DNA from: Pseudomonadota bacterium
GTDB taxonomy: Bacteria; Pseudomonadota; Gammaproteobacteria; Xanthomonadales; Xanthomonadaceae
Direction of reading: 5' to 3'
Assembly (NCBI GenBank): GCA_018242365.1
Contig: JAFECB010000023.1
Span: 1-64,000 of the forward strand
DNA: 64,000 nt
The position numbers were made by a program, and so were the translations under genes. This document shows, in pieces, positions 51,589-63,027 of the stretch (the first letter of the stretch is position 1; every line of letters starts with the position of its first letter). Below the pieces are notes generated by a model. That model searched no databases. It had not been told where the DNA came from and was given only the letters and a program-made list of their open reading frames with translations.

Positions 51589-51736
51589 GGGTGGTGCAAT
51601 CCTTGGCGGGATGCGCGCGATGGCGCGGCATCGGAATTCGGCAACGACGACTGGCCTCGCTGCAGGCGCGGCGCCCGAGCGAAGCCGGACAGTTTAACGG
51701 GATGCGGTCCGCCGTGGGTGCGAACCGTCCGCGCGG

Positions 51737-52705
51737 TCAGCCGCGGGTCGGCCCGTGGCGGGCGAGCGCGTCGTTGTGGCCAAGGAAGCGGCGCGGATCG
51801 ACGACCACGCCGTCCTGCCAGACTTCGAGATGCACGTGGGCACCGGTCGAGCGCCCGGTGGAGCCGGCCTTGGCGATTTCCTGCCCGGCACGGACCAGAT
51901 CGCCGACCTGGTGGGTCAGGCGGGAATTGTGGGCATAGCGGGTGACGTAGCCATTGCCGTGGTCGATCTCGATGGTCTCGCCATAGCCGCTGCGGACGCC
52001 GGCGAAGCTGACCACGCCATCGGCCACCGCCAGCACCGGATCGCCGGTGTTGGCTTCGAAATCGATCCCTTTGTGGAATTCGCCACCGCCGCCGAACGGA
52101 TCGGCGCGACGACCGAAGCCCGAGGTGATGAAGCTGCCGGCGATCGGATAGAGCGAGGGCGTGGCACGCAGGTCGAGCTGGCGGTTGAACAGCAGGGATT
52201 CGAGCACCGACAGCTGGGTATCGGCGTGGCGATAGTCTGCCTCCAGCGCGGACAGGCGCAGCTTCAATTCGCCCACCGGCATATCGCTGGTGCGGCGACC
52301 GCTACCACCCTGGCCAACCGGGCGATTGAAATCGAATTCGCCGTCTTCGAGCTGGCCGTTTTGTGCGAGCCGGCTGCCCAGGGCATTCAGGCGATTGGCC
52401 TGCGCCTGCAGCTCCGCCAGCCGCGCCGCCAGCGCATTGACTTCGCGCTGGGCGTCACGCCGGGCCTTGTCGAGCTCGGCCTGGCGCTGCGCGTTTGATG
52501 CCTGCAAGGCCTCGACCTGGGCCATGCCCACTGCGCTGCGCACGGCGGCACCACACAGCATGCCGGCACCCAGCAGCAGCGCCAGCGCCGCCAGCGGGCG
52601 CGCCGAGGCCCAATGCCGGAACCGCTGCAACGACGGATGCACCCGGCTGCGGGCGTCGTTTCCGGTATCTTGGCGATTCTGTTCGGGCTTGTTCGTTTCG
52701 GTCAT
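51737..52705 (-). CDS. M23 family (LytM) peptidase
   Basis: A 322-residue membrane-anchored protein: one N-terminal transmembrane helix (about 38-60), a coiled-coil (about 70-110, Ala/Gln/Arg-rich), and a C-terminal LytM/M23 domain with GSFITSGFGRRADPF, the zinc ligands in FHKGIDFEA and HVHLEV. Zinc His/Asp residues are all present, so it is probably an active murein endopeptidase rather than an EnvC-type activator. The frame opens 88 codons earlier through antisense dciA; the ATG of MTETNKPEQ was chosen. Divergent from dciA: the two start codons are only 5 bases apart. Confidence 0.88.
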   Translation of the reverse strand: MTETNKPEQNRQDTGNDARSRVHPSLQRFRHWASARPLAALALLLGAGMLCGAAVRSAVGMAQVEALQASNAQRQAELDKARRDAQREVNALAARLAELQAQANRLNALGSRLAQNGQLEDGEFDFNRPVGQGGSGRRTSDMPVGELKLRLSALEADYRHADTQLSVLESLLFNRQLDLRATPSLYPIAGSFITSGFGRRADPFGGGGEFHKGIDFEANTGDPVLAVADGVVSFAGVRSGYGETIEIDHGNGYVTRYAHNSRLTHQVGDLVRAGQEIAKAGSTGRSTGAHVHLEVWQDGVVVDPRRFLGHNDALARHGPTRG

Positions 52706-52710
52706 TTGCC

Positions 52711-53208
52711 ATGCCTGGTTCGCGATCCACACCCCCGCAGGGCGATGCCCCGAACCCAGGCCCGCGCGCGGCGCTGGATGCGCTGCTCGCCGGCTCGGCC
52801 GGTGGCACCTTGCGACGTGCACTTTGGCTCGACGCGGTGGACCAGTTGCTGCGTCCCTACCTGCCCCCGGGGCTGGCGGCGCATGCGCGCCTGGCCAACG
52901 TCCGCAAGGACAGGTTGGTATTCGTCGTCGACTCGCCGATATGGCATGCCAAACTCCGGCTTGCCGCACCCATGCTGATCGACGCCGCCCGCTCCGTCGG
53001 GCTCGAAGTCAACGACCTTGGCGTCAAGACGACCACCGCCCCGTTGCGTCCCTTGCCACCGGACGCCGGGAGTCGCTCCCCGAAATCGACGACCGCCCAT
53101 CCGGAACTGGCCGCCGCCTTGGCGTTGCTGAGGTCACAGCCCACGGTTCCAGGACACGCAACAGGATCCGCGGGACAACCACCGGGCCGGAAACGGCGGG
53201 GAACGTAG
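52711..53208 (+). CDS. dciA: DUF721 family protein, DciA-type helicase loader
   Basis: A 165-residue protein of the DUF721/DciA family, recognised by the fold ALWLDAVDQLLRPYLPPGLAAHARLANVRKDRLVF and VDSPIWHAKLRLAAPMLIDAARSVG (motif W-H-K-L). DciA loads the replicative DnaB helicase in bacteria without DnaC/DnaI. The position next to secA and lpxC matches dciA in other Gammaproteobacteria. The ATG at 52711 has no visible ribosome-binding site. The disordered C-terminus is rich in Pro/Arg. The 383-base gap after it (53209-53591) holds an AT-rich tract, one REP half-unit and one REP pair. Confidence 0.82.
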   Translation: MPGSRSTPPQGDAPNPGPRAALDALLAGSAGGTLRRALWLDAVDQLLRPYLPPGLAAHARLANVRKDRLVFVVDSPIWHAKLRLAAPMLIDAARSVGLEVNDLGVKTTTAPLRPLPPDAGSRSPKSTTAHPELAAALALLRSQPTVPGHATGSAGQPPGRKRRGT

Positions 53209-53355
53209 AACTTCCCCGAGACCGGCCACGGCGCATCCTAACCGTGCAAGCGCTTGGATTTGTTAATAAATCGAAAATAAGCATCGGCCGGCAGCCCCTG
53301 CAGGGCCGGCGTGGGTTGAATCCGTGACACAGTCCACGGACAGGCGATGCGTTGG

Positions 53356-53378
53356 TCGCGCCCCTTCGGTGCTCCTAA
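53356..53378. repeat. solitary REP half-unit
   Basis: TCGCGCCCCTTCGGTGCTCCTA, a single right arm of the repeat family with a two-base deletion relative to other copies. No partner arm lies beside it. Confidence 0.7.
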
Positions 53379-53504
53379 CATGACCTGATTGATCACGCCT
53401 CGGTGGCGCGTGCCAAGCGTGTCATTTCGAATAAACGATCCGTGTGCGTCCGCGTCAATCCGCGGCGAACAGCGCAGGCGCTGGAGTTGCCGACTGACTA
53501 AGTC

Positions 53505-53583
53505 GTGGGAGCGCACCGAGGCCACATGCCGAGGGGCGCGATGGGTGATCGGGCTTGGTCGCGCCCCTGTGGTGCGCTCCTAC
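53505..53583. repeat. REP-like repeat with an extended left arm
   Basis: Left arm 53505-53541, right arm 53559-53583. The left arm is 12 bases longer than standard: after GCACCGAG it carries GCCACATGCCGA before the GGGGCGCGA end, closely like the extended arm at 20509-20543 on the opposite strand. Confidence 0.85.
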
Positions 53584-53591
53584 GGCACGTA

Positions 53592-54509
53592 CTACGTCGC
53601 TGGCAGGGCGGTGCCGTAGCGCGGCATCAGCTGCGGCGCTTCGTCGGCATCGGCGGAAATGACGTCCCATGCCTCGGCATCGGCCAGCAATTCGCGCACC
53701 AGCGCATTGTTCAGCGCGTGGCCGGACTTGTAGCCCTCGTAGGCCCCGAGGATCGCGCGCCCGGCGAGATACAGATCACCGATCGCGTCCAGCGCCTTGT
53801 GCCGCACGAACTCATCGGCATAGCGCAGGCCGTCTTCGTTCAACACCCGGAACTCGTCGAGCACGATGGCATTGTCCATCGAGCCGCCGAGGCCGAGGTT
53901 GTGCTCGCGCATGGATTCCAGGTCGCGCATGAAGCCGAAAGTGCGAGCGCGGCTGATTTCGCGGATGTAGTTCTCGGTCGAGAAGTCCAGCTCGACCCGG
54001 GACAGCGTGTCCGGGATGGCCGGATGGTCGAACTTGACCGTGAAGCCGAGGCGGAACCCGTCAAACGGTTCGAACCGGGCCAGCTTGTCGCCGTGGCGCA
54101 CTTCCACCGGCTTGCGGATACGGATGAAGCGCTTGGGTGCGTTCTGTTCGACGATCCCGGCCGACTGCAGCAGGAACACGAATGGCCCGGCCGAACCGTC
54201 CATGATCGGCACTTCCGCTGCGGTCAAATCGACCACGGCATTGTCGATACCGAGGCCGGCCAGCGCCGACATCAGGTGCTCGACGGTCTGCACCTTGACG
54301 CCGTCGCGGCTCAAGCCGGTGCAGAGCGTGGTCTCGCTGACCAGCATTGCGCTGGCGGGCAGGTCCACCGGCGGATCGAGGTCGATGCGGCGAAAGGTGA
54401 TCCCGGTGTCGACCGCTGCCGGACGCAAGGTCAGGAAGACCTTTTCACCGCCGTGCAGGCCGACGCCGGTGGCGCGGATGATGTTCTTGAGCGTGCGCTG
54501 GCGAAGCAT
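53592..54509 (-). CDS. lpxC: UDP-3-O-acyl-N-acetylglucosamine deacetylase
   Basis: Zinc amidase committing the lipid A pathway. The 305 residues begin [21 protein letters not shown], with [13 protein letters not shown] (zinc His), DGSAGPFV, and [15 protein letters not shown] holding the other metal ligands and catalytic residues, plus SGHALNN. Normal length (305). It follows ftsZ in the dcw-lpxC order, but a hairpin with a T-rich tail between them suggests at least partly separate transcription. Confidence 0.98.
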   Translation of the reverse strand: MLRQRTLKNIIRATGVGLHGGEKVFLTLRPAAVDTGITFRRIDLDPPVDLPASAMLVSETTLCTGLSRDGVKVQTVEHLMSALAGLGIDNAVVDLTAAEVPIMDGSAGPFVFLLQSAGIVEQNAPKRFIRIRKPVEVRHGDKLARFEPFDGFRLGFTVKFDHPAIPDTLSRVELDFSTENYIREISRARTFGFMRDLESMREHNLGLGGSMDNAIVLDEFRVLNEDGLRYADEFVRHKALDAIGDLYLAGRAILGAYEGYKSGHALNNALVRELLADAEAWDVISADADEAPQLMPRYGTALPAT

Positions 54510-54602
54510 GCGTGCAGAATATCACGCGACTAGCTGAATCCAGCTGTAAGCATTGTCAGCAAAGGCTTTCAGGGCGACCTGCGAAAGCCCGCAGGAGGCG
54601 CA

Positions 54603-54632
54603 GAAAAGGGCCGGTCGGGGTACCGACCGGCC
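54603..54632 (-). terminator. terminator between ftsZ and lpxC
   Basis: On the minus strand, a 10-bp stem GGCCGGTCGG/CCGACCGGCC (54609-54632) with a four-base loop, then CTTTTC. It lies 141 bases after the ftsZ stop. Confidence 0.65.
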
Positions 54633-54731
54633 AAAGGCGCGTCGCGCGAAATCGCCGACACGCAAGGACCGGACACCGCCTCCGTGCGGAACATTCGGAC
54701 ATTCGGGCTGCATGGCAGCAACCCAGGCCCT

Positions 54732-54755
54732 GCACCGGCCGATCCCGGCCGGTGC
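54732..54755. repeat. inverted repeat downstream of ftsZ
   Basis: 9-bp stem GCACCGGCC/GGCCGGTGC with a GATCCC loop, 18 bases after the ftsZ stop. It has no T-run, so it may slow 3' decay rather than terminate. Confidence 0.5.
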
Positions 54756-54772
54756 GATGGAACGCTTGTTCC

Positions 54773-56044
54773 TCAATCCGCCTGACGGCGCAGGAAGGCG
54801 GGGATGTCGAGGTAGTCATCCTTCGGCAGTTCGGCACTGACCGGGGCCGAGGCCGCTGCACCGCTGGCACTGCCGCGACGCAACGCGCTGGCGAACGAGG
54901 TCGCCGCCATCGGCTCGAACGGATCGGCGACCGCATCGATCGCCAGGCCCGTGGTGCCGTCGCGGCGCGCGGCGGTGTTGATCAACTGCACCTGCGGACG
55001 GCGCGGAGCGTCGCTGGTCGGCTCGAAGCGGTAGTCGCGGCGTGCGTTGTCGGTCGTGGTCGGCTGGCGCAGGCCCGCGGTGGCGCGACTGAGGCCGGTG
55101 GCGACCACGGTCACGCGCACTTCGTCCTGCATCTCCGGATCGAGCACGGTACCGATCACCACGGTCGCATCCTCGGAGGCGAACTGCTCCACGGTGCGGC
55201 CCACTTCGTCGAACTCGGCCATGGTGAAATCCGGGCCGGCGGTGATGTTGACCAGGATGCCGTTGGCACCGGACAGGTTGACGTCGTCCAGCAGCGGGTT
55301 CTGGATCGCCGCTTCCGCCGCCGCCTGGGCGCGATCGTCGCCGCGGGCGCTGCCGGTGCCCATCATCGCCAGGCCCATCTCCGACATCACCGTGCGCACG
55401 TCGGCGAAGTCCACATTGATCAGGCCCGGACGCACGATCAGATCGGCGATGCCCTGCACCGCGCCTTGCAGCACGTCATTGGCGGCGCGGAACGCCTGGA
55501 TCATGGTGGCATTGCGGCCGAGCACGGTGATCAGCTTTTCATTGGGAATCGTGATCAACGAATCGCAGTGCTGCGACAGCTCCTCGATGCCCTTGAGCGC
55601 CACCTGCATGCGGCGGCGGCCTTCGAACGGGAACGGCTTGGTGACCACGGCCACGGTCAGGATGCCCATTTCCTTGGCCAGCTGCGCCACCACCGGCGCT
55701 GCGCCGGTACCGGTGCCACCGCCCATGCCGGCGGTAATGAACACCATGTCCGCGCCCTGCAGCACGTCCATGATCGCGTCGCGGTCTTCCAGTGCAGCCT
55801 GGCGGCCGACCTCGGGATTGGCACCGGCACCGAGGCCTTTGGTGACATTGCCGCCGAGGGTGAGCTGTCGGCTCGCGCCGCAATTCTTGATCGCCTGCGA
55901 GTCGGTATTGGCGGTGATGAATTCCACCCCGTCGATGTCGCTGTTGACCATGTGCGCCACCGCATTGCCGCCGCCGCCGCCCACGCCCACTACCTTGATC
56001 ACCGCATTGGGTGCCACCTGGTTGATCAGTTCGAAAAGTGCCAT
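54773..56044 (-). CDS. ftsZ: cell division GTPase FtsZ
   Basis: Tubulin-like protein forming the division ring. The 423 residues have the core [22 protein letters not shown], the tubulin signature GMGGGTGTG (107-114) and [11 protein letters not shown] (T7 loop). A disordered linker leads to the conserved tail [15 protein letters not shown], where FtsA and ZipA bind. AAAGGACACGGAC before the ATG serves as ribosome-binding site. It is 103 bases after ftsA. Confidence 0.99.
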   Translation of the reverse strand: MALFELINQVAPNAVIKVVGVGGGGGNAVAHMVNSDIDGVEFITANTDSQAIKNCGASRQLTLGGNVTKGLGAGANPEVGRQAALEDRDAIMDVLQGADMVFITAGMGGGTGTGAAPVVAQLAKEMGILTVAVVTKPFPFEGRRRMQVALKGIEELSQHCDSLITIPNEKLITVLGRNATMIQAFRAANDVLQGAVQGIADLIVRPGLINVDFADVRTVMSEMGLAMMGTGSARGDDRAQAAAEAAIQNPLLDDVNLSGANGILVNITAGPDFTMAEFDEVGRTVEQFASEDATVVIGTVLDPEMQDEVRVTVVATGLSRATAGLRQPTTTDNARRDYRFEPTSDAPRRPQVQLINTAARRDGTTGLAIDAVADPFEPMAATSFASALRRGSASGAAASAPVSAELPKDDYLDIPAFLRRQAD

Positions 56045-56147
56045 GTCCGTGTCCTTTGTTGGTCGAGTTGTGTGTTGGTTGTTGTTGTTTTGCTGCGTCG
56101 TTTCGCCGCCCAGCCCGCCGCTTGCCGCCCGTTGTCCGTCGTCGCTT

Positions 56148-57383
56148 TCAGAATCCGTCGCGGAACCACTTGATGACCTTGTCGAAGCCCTTGCCCGGTT
56201 TGCCGGTCGACAATTTCGGCCGCCGCGGCGCCTCGATCCGGCTGCCCATCAGCAGCAGGCCCACGCCGGTGGCGTGGACCGGATTGCCGACGATTTCGCG
56301 CAGCCCGTTGACGTGCTGCGGGATGCCGATCCGCACCGGCATCTGCAGCATTTCCTCGGCCAGTTCGACCACGCCTTCCATCTTCGCGGCACCACCGGTG
56401 AGGACCATGCCGGAACGCACGCGCTGCTCGAACCCGGAGCGCCGCAATTCGGCCTGCACCAGTTCGAAGATTTCCTCGTAGCGTGCCTGCACCGCCTGCG
56501 CCAGCGCATGCCGTGGCATCCGCCGAGGTGGGCGATCACCGACGCTTTCGACCTGGATGCTCTCCTCGGCCCGCGCCAGTTGTGCCAGCGCGCAGGCGTA
56601 CTTGACCTTGATGTCCTCGGCGTGCGGCGTCGGCGTGCGCAGGATGTGCGCGATGTCCTCGGTCACCTTGTCACCGGCCACCGGCAGGTTGGCGGTATGG
56701 CAGATCGAACCCTGCACGAACACCGCGAGGTCGGTGGTGCCCGCGCCCATGTCCACCAGCACCACGCCAAGCTCGCGCTCGTCATTGGTCAGCACCGCCG
56801 TACTCGACGCCAGCGAGGACACGATCAGCTCGTCGACCTGCAGGCCGCAGCGCTGCACGCACTTGCTGATGTTCTGCGCCGCCGACTGCGCGCAGGTGAT
56901 GAGGTGGGCGTGGACTTCGAGGCGCACGCCGGTCATGCCGACCGGGTTCTTGATGTCTTCCTGCGAGTTGTCCAGTACATATTCGCGCGCGAGTGCATGC
57001 AGGATGCGCTGATCCGCCGGAATCGCGACCGCCTTGGCCGCCTCCAGCACGCGATCAAGATCGCCTTGGGTGACTTCGCCATCACGCACCGGCACCACGC
57101 CGCTGGAGTTCAGGCACTGCACATGGCTACCGGAGATCGAGGCGTACACGCTGCGCACTTCGCAACCGGCCATCAACTCGGCTTCCTCGACCGCGCGCTG
57201 GATCGACTGCACGGTGGAATCGATGTCCACCACCACGCCACGACGCATGCCGCGTGAATCGTGAGTGCCGATGCCGATCACCTCGATCGGTTCATCGGGC
57301 GCGTACTCACCGACCAATGCAGTCACCTTGGAGGTGCCGATGTCGAGGCCGACGATGAGGGATTTGCCGCCTTTGGAGTTCAT
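56148..57383 (-). CDS. ftsA: cell division protein FtsA
   Basis: Actin-like ATPase tethering FtsZ to the membrane. The 411 residues show [49 protein letters not shown] and [13 protein letters not shown] (actin-fold phosphate loops), and the C-terminal amphipathic membrane anchor [13 protein letters not shown]. The frame is open 170 codons upstream through ftsQ, but the ATG at 57383 overlaps the ftsQ stop (ATGA) and starts the fold. Confidence 0.98.
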   Translation of the reverse strand: MNSKGGKSLIVGLDIGTSKVTALVGEYAPDEPIEVIGIGTHDSRGMRRGVVVDIDSTVQSIQRAVEEAELMAGCEVRSVYASISGSHVQCLNSSGVVPVRDGEVTQGDLDRVLEAAKAVAIPADQRILHALAREYVLDNSQEDIKNPVGMTGVRLEVHAHLITCAQSAAQNISKCVQRCGLQVDELIVSSLASSTAVLTNDERELGVVLVDMGAGTTDLAVFVQGSICHTANLPVAGDKVTEDIAHILRTPTPHAEDIKVKYACALAQLARAEESIQVESVGDRPPRRMPRHALAQAVQARYEEIFELVQAELRRSGFEQRVRSGMVLTGGAAKMEGVVELAEEMLQMPVRIGIPQHVNGLREIVGNPVHATGVGLLLMGSRIEAPRRPKLSTGKPGKGFDKVIKWFRDGF

Positions 57384-58165
57384 GTGCTGGTGTCGGAATT
57401 CGGGAGCGAAGTGGGGATCGGGGAAGGCAGCGCCGCGCGGCTCGCGGGCGCAGCCACTGCCGCTGGCGGCTCGGCCTTCACCCAGGTGAGCGCGAAGCCA
57501 TTGGTGTAGCGGAGGTCGGCGCGCGCGAGCTTGCGGCGCGGGTCCGTTTGCAACTGCGGCAGCAGCACGGCGAAGCGCGCCAGCCGCTGCTCTGGATCGT
57601 TGCGACCGAGGACGAGATCGGTGCCGTCCTTCAAGGTGATCGTCCAGCTGCCGCGGCGATCCAGCACCACGCTGCGCACGCCACCGGCATTCGCCAGCTG
57701 GTCGCGCGCTTCGTTGTAGAGCTTGACCACCTCGGGCACTCGCGCGATCGGGCCATCCAGCAAGGGCATGCCCGCCGGCAGCTGCAACGCGCCCGCCGGG
57801 AACACATGCCCGCGCTCGGACAGCACGCTGCCCTGCCCCCAATGGGCGAACGGGCGGTATTCGTGGATGCGTACTTCGAGGATGTCCGGCCACTGTTTGC
57901 GCACATCGGCGCGCTCAACCCAGGCCACCTTGCCGACGGCGTGCTGGATTGCGGCCAGATCGACCGCGAAGAACCCGCGCCGGGCCAACGGCAGCACCGT
58001 GGCGCGCAATTGCGCACGATCAACGCGCTGCAGCGAACCTTCCACGCGCAAGGTGCGCAGTGGCCAGTAGGTACCGCCCCACCAGCCCTGGACCACGCCG
58101 GCCACCGGCAGCACGATCAGTGCCAACGCAAGCAACCAGACCAGCAGGCGCGAGACGGCGTTCAA
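57380..58165 (-). CDS. ftsQ: cell division protein FtsQ
   Basis: Bitopic divisome protein. From the TTG at 58165 it has 261 residues: a short cytosolic end, one membrane helix ([17 protein letters not shown]), then the POTRA domain ([19 protein letters not shown]) and the beta domain with [23 protein letters not shown]. The TTG is part of CTTGA, which overlaps the ddl stop, and GGAGGT lies eight bases before it, so this start is well supported over an earlier frame extension. An Ala/Pro-rich C-terminus of about 25 residues is unusual. Confidence 0.92.
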   Translation of the reverse strand: MNAVSRLLVWLLALALIVLPVAGVVQGWWGGTYWPLRTLRVEGSLQRVDRAQLRATVLPLARRGFFAVDLAAIQHAVGKVAWVERADVRKQWPDILEVRIHEYRPFAHWGQGSVLSERGHVFPAGALQLPAGMPLLDGPIARVPEVVKLYNEARDQLANAGGVRSVVLDRRGSWTITLKDGTDLVLGRNDPEQRLARFAVLLPQLQTDPRRKLARADLRYTNGFALTWVKAEPPAAVAAPASRAALPSPIPTSLPNSDTST

Positions 58166-59132
58166 GGCGTCGCACCTCCATCCAGCGGCAGCGACTGCTC
58201 GAGAATCCGCCAGCACAGCTCGTCGAATGCGATCCCGAATTCGCGCGCGGCCTTGGGCACCAGCGAGTGGCTGGTCATACCCGGCGCGGTGTTCACTTCC
58301 AGCAAGTTCAAGCGTCCGCTGCCGGCATCACGCATCACATCGACCCGGCCCCAACCGCTGGCACCGGCGGCACGGAATGCGGACAGCGCCAGTGCGCGAA
58401 TCGCCGTTTCGTCGTCGCCTTCCAGGCCGGGGCACAGGTACATGGTGTCTTCGGCCACGTACTTGGCCTGGTAGTCGTACCAGCCACCCTTGGGCACGAT
58501 CCGGATCGACGGCAATGCGACATCACCGAGGATGCCGACGGTCAATTCGTCACCGACAACCAAGGCTTCCATCAACATTTCACCGCCGTATTCGCGTGCG
58601 ACGCGCTCGGCTTCTTCCAGCGCCGCTTCGGTTTCCACCCGCACCGCACCGACGCTGGACCCTTCGCACGACGGCTTGACGAATACCGGCAAGCCCAGCT
58701 CCAGCGCAGCCGCGCGCAGATCGGCGCCAGGCGACAGGCGCAGGAAGCGCGGGGTCGGCAAGCCCAGGCTCAGCCACACCTGCTTGGTGCGGATCTTGTC
58801 CATGGTCAGTGCGCTGCCGAGCACGCCCGAACCCGTGTACGGAACCTCGAAGGCCTGCAGGAAGCCCTGCAGCACGCCGTCCTCACCACCGCCGCGATTG
58901 CCGTGCAGGATGTTGAAGACGCGGTCGAACATGCCATGCACCAGCGCATCGACCAATTCCGGGATGCCATCCACCGCGTGCGCATCGACGCCGCGCGCGC
59001 GCAGCGCTTCCAGCACATTGCGGCCGGAATCCAGCGACACCTCGCGCTCGCTGCTGCTGCCGCCCATCAATACGGCGACCCGGCCGAACACCGCCGGATC
59101 GGTCACCCGCAGCGCCGGCACCTGCGCCATCG

Positions 59133-59136
<4 letters not shown>
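58162..59136 (-). CDS. ddl: D-alanine-D-alanine ligase
   Basis: ATP-grasp ligase making D-Ala-D-Ala for peptidoglycan. The 324 residues have [60 protein letters not shown] and [14 protein letters not shown]. The ATG overlaps the murC stop, and the stop overlaps the ftsQ TTG, so translation is coupled through the operon. Its place between murC and ftsQ is that of ddlB in E. coli. Confidence 0.98.
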
Positions 59137-60586
<1,450 letters not shown>

Positions 60587-60590
<4 letters not shown>

Positions 60591-61672
60591 CGGGCCGCCT
60601 CGTCAGACAGGGTGGCAAACACCGCATCGGCGACGGCGCGGGCGGCGTCCGGGCGCGCCAGCGCGCGTGCAGCGGTCGCCATCGCGAGGCGCTTTTCGGG
60701 CGCTGCGGACAGCTCGGCCAGCACCTCGGACAGGCGCTGGCCGAGGTCGTCCGACTGCGGCAACAACAACGCCGCACCGCGCCCGACCAGATACTGCGCA
60801 TTGCGGGTCTGGTGGTCATCCACCGCCTGCGGGAACGGCACCAGCACGCTGCCGACCCCGACCGCGCAGACTTCCGCAAGGGTCAATGCCCCGGCGCGAC
60901 AGATCACCAGATCGGCCCAGGCATAAGCGCTGGCCATGTCGGCGATGAACGGCTCGACTCGCGCCTCGACGCCGGCATCGGCATAGGCCTTGCGCGCTTC
61001 ATCGAGCATCTTTTCGCCGGCTTGATGCAGCACATCCACCGGTTGGCCCAGCGCCGCAATCGCTTCGGGAACGGCGGTGTTGAGTGCCCGCGCGCCCTGG
61101 CTGCCACCGAGTACCAGCAGGCGCAGCGCACCGGCATGCTGGAAGTCGCGCGCCTGCGGCGGCGGTACCTGCGCGATCTGCGCACGCACCGGATTGCCGA
61201 CCAGGGTTTCCCGCGCCAGCGTGTCCGGGAAGCCGACGAGGACGCGTCGCGCCAGCAAGGACAGCACCTTGTTGGTCATGCCGGCGGCACGGTTCTGCTC
61301 GTGCACCAGCAGCGGAATCCCGCGCGTCCAAGCGGCAATCCCGCCCGGCCCGGCCGCATAACCGCCGAAGCTGATCACGGCGTCAGGCCGATCACCGGCA
61401 AACACGCGCGATGCCGCACGCACCGCGCGCAACACCCGCAGTGGTGCACCCAGCAGTGCCAGCAAACCCTTGCCACGCACGCCCTTGACCGCGATGGTGT
61501 CGATCGGAATGTCGTGACCGGGTACGAGACGGGTTTCCATTCCGCCATCCGCGCCCAGCCAGCGCACGCGTGCACCGGCATCCAGCAGCGCCTGCGCCAC
61601 CGCAAGACCGGGGAAAATATGCCCGCCGGTGCCGCCGGCCATCACCACCACCAAGGGCGCGCTTGTTTTCAA
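60587..61672 (-). CDS. murG: lipid II-forming N-acetylglucosaminyltransferase
   Basis: Adds GlcNAc to lipid I at the cytosolic face of the inner membrane. The 361 residues start [19 protein letters not shown] (GT-B loop), with [38 protein letters not shown] and [11 protein letters not shown]. The start is TTG 61672 in GTTGA, overlapping the ftsW stop, with GGGAGGA six bases before it; the longer open frame runs through antisense ftsW and was rejected. Confidence 0.97.
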
Positions 61673-63027
61673 CGCGTCCTCCCGAGTGCCGCAATCGGTG
61701 CAGGCTCGTTGACCGGCCGTCCCAGCACAGGTTCGATCCGACCACGACCGCGCTGGCTGCCGCGCGGATTGGCATCCGTTGCCGGTGACGGCGGCTGCGC
61801 CGTTGCCGGCGGCGTCCCTTGTGCGGCCGCGTTGCCCACCGAGCGCCGCAGCGCCACTTGCCGGGTTGCGCGCTCGTATTCCCACGACACCCGCAGCAGC
61901 AGGCCGACAGCAGCGCAGGTCATCAACACGCTGGAGCCGCCATACGAGACCAGCGGCAAGGTCAGCCCCTTGGTCGGCAGCATGCCGAGGTTGACGCCCA
62001 TCGAGATGAAGCTTTGCAAGGTCACCCACAGCGAGATGCCGAAGGCGAGATAGCCGGAGAAATGCCGCTTCATTTCCACGCACTTCATGCCCAGCCAGAA
62101 CGCGCGCCCGGCCAGCAGCAGGTACAGGCCGATCACCACGCACACGCCGACCAGGCCCAGCTCTTCCGCCATCACCGAGAAGATGAAGTCGGTATGCGCT
62201 TCGGGAAGGTAGGACAATTTCTGCACCGACGCGCCGAGGCCGACGCCGAACCATTCGCCGCGACCGATCGCCATGAGTGCGTTGCTGAGCTGGTAGCCGG
62301 CGCCGAGCTGGTCCTGCCACGGATCCATGAATGACGTGACGCGGCGCATGCGGTAGGGCTCCAGCACCACCAGCGCGACCAGGCCGGGAATCAGCACCAG
62401 CACCGGCAGGATCAGCCGCTTGATCGGCGCACCGCCCAGCAGCAGCATGCCGGCGGTGATGCCCAGCAGCAGCACCGAGGAGCCGAAGTCCGGCTGCACC
62501 AGCAACATGCCGACCAGCAGCACCGCGACGCCAGCAGGCTTCAGCATCGCGTACCAGGTCTCGGCAACATCGTCGTTGTAGCGCTTGAGATAGCTGGCCA
62601 GCCAGACGATGTAGAACACCTTCACCATCTCCACCGCCTGGAAGCTGGCGGGGCCGAGGTTGATCCAGCGCCGCGCACCGTTCACGGTCTTGCCGACGAA
62701 GGGCAGCCAGACCATCGCCAGCACCACGAAGCAGGCCAGCAGCAACCACTGGCCGTATTTCTCGACTGTCTTCAGTTCCAGCCGCATGGCCAGCGCGGCC
62801 ATCACCAGACCACCACTGAGGTACACCGCATGACGGCTCAGGAAGTACCACGGCCCCGCGCCCTGCCCACCGCCGGCAATCGCCGCCGAACCGATCATCA
62901 CCAGGCCGAGGCAGGCGAGCGTCACCACACTGCCGAGCAGCCAGGGATCGAAGCGGCCGGTGATTTCATTGACGCGCGTGGCTTGACGGCGGCTGTCGTG
63001 GCTCGCGGTGTCGAGGGCGACGTTCAT
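61669..63027 (-). CDS. ftsW: septal peptidoglycan polymerase FtsW
   Basis: SEDS-family glycosyltransferase with ten membrane helices, 452 residues. Diagnostic stretches are [52 protein letters not shown] and [17 protein letters not shown]. The C-terminal 60 residues are Pro/Arg-rich and disordered. The ATG at 63027 shares its A with the mraY TGA (TGATG). Next upstream is mraY: no murD separates them, unlike in E. coli. Confidence 0.97.
   Translation of the reverse strand: MNVALDTASHDSRRQATRVNEITGRFDPWLLGSVVTLACLGLVMIGSAAIAGGGQGAGPWYFLSRHAVYLSGGLVMAALAMRLELKTVEKYGQWLLLACFVVLAMVWLPFVGKTVNGARRWINLGPASFQAVEMVKVFYIVWLASYLKRYNDDVAETWYAMLKPAGVAVLLVGMLLVQPDFGSSVLLLGITAGMLLLGGAPIKRLILPVLVLIPGLVALVVLEPYRMRRVTSFMDPWQDQLGAGYQLSNALMAIGRGEWFGVGLGASVQKLSYLPEAHTDFIFSVMAEELGLVGVCVVIGLYLLLAGRAFWLGMKCVEMKRHFSGYLAFGISLWVTLQSFISMGVNLGMLPTKGLTLPLVSYGGSSVLMTCAAVGLLLRVSWEYERATRQVALRRSVGNAAAQGTPPATAQPPSPATDANPRGSQRGRGRIEPVLGRPVNEPAPIAALGRTR

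Larger units (their letters stand above)
53209..53591. other. 383-base spacer between convergent dciA and lpxC
   Basis: No gene seen. It holds an unusually AT-rich tract (53258-53282), a solitary right arm of the REP family (53356-53378) and a full REP pair (53505-53583) just before the lpxC stop. No clear terminator with a T-run was found for dciA. Confidence 0.6.
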
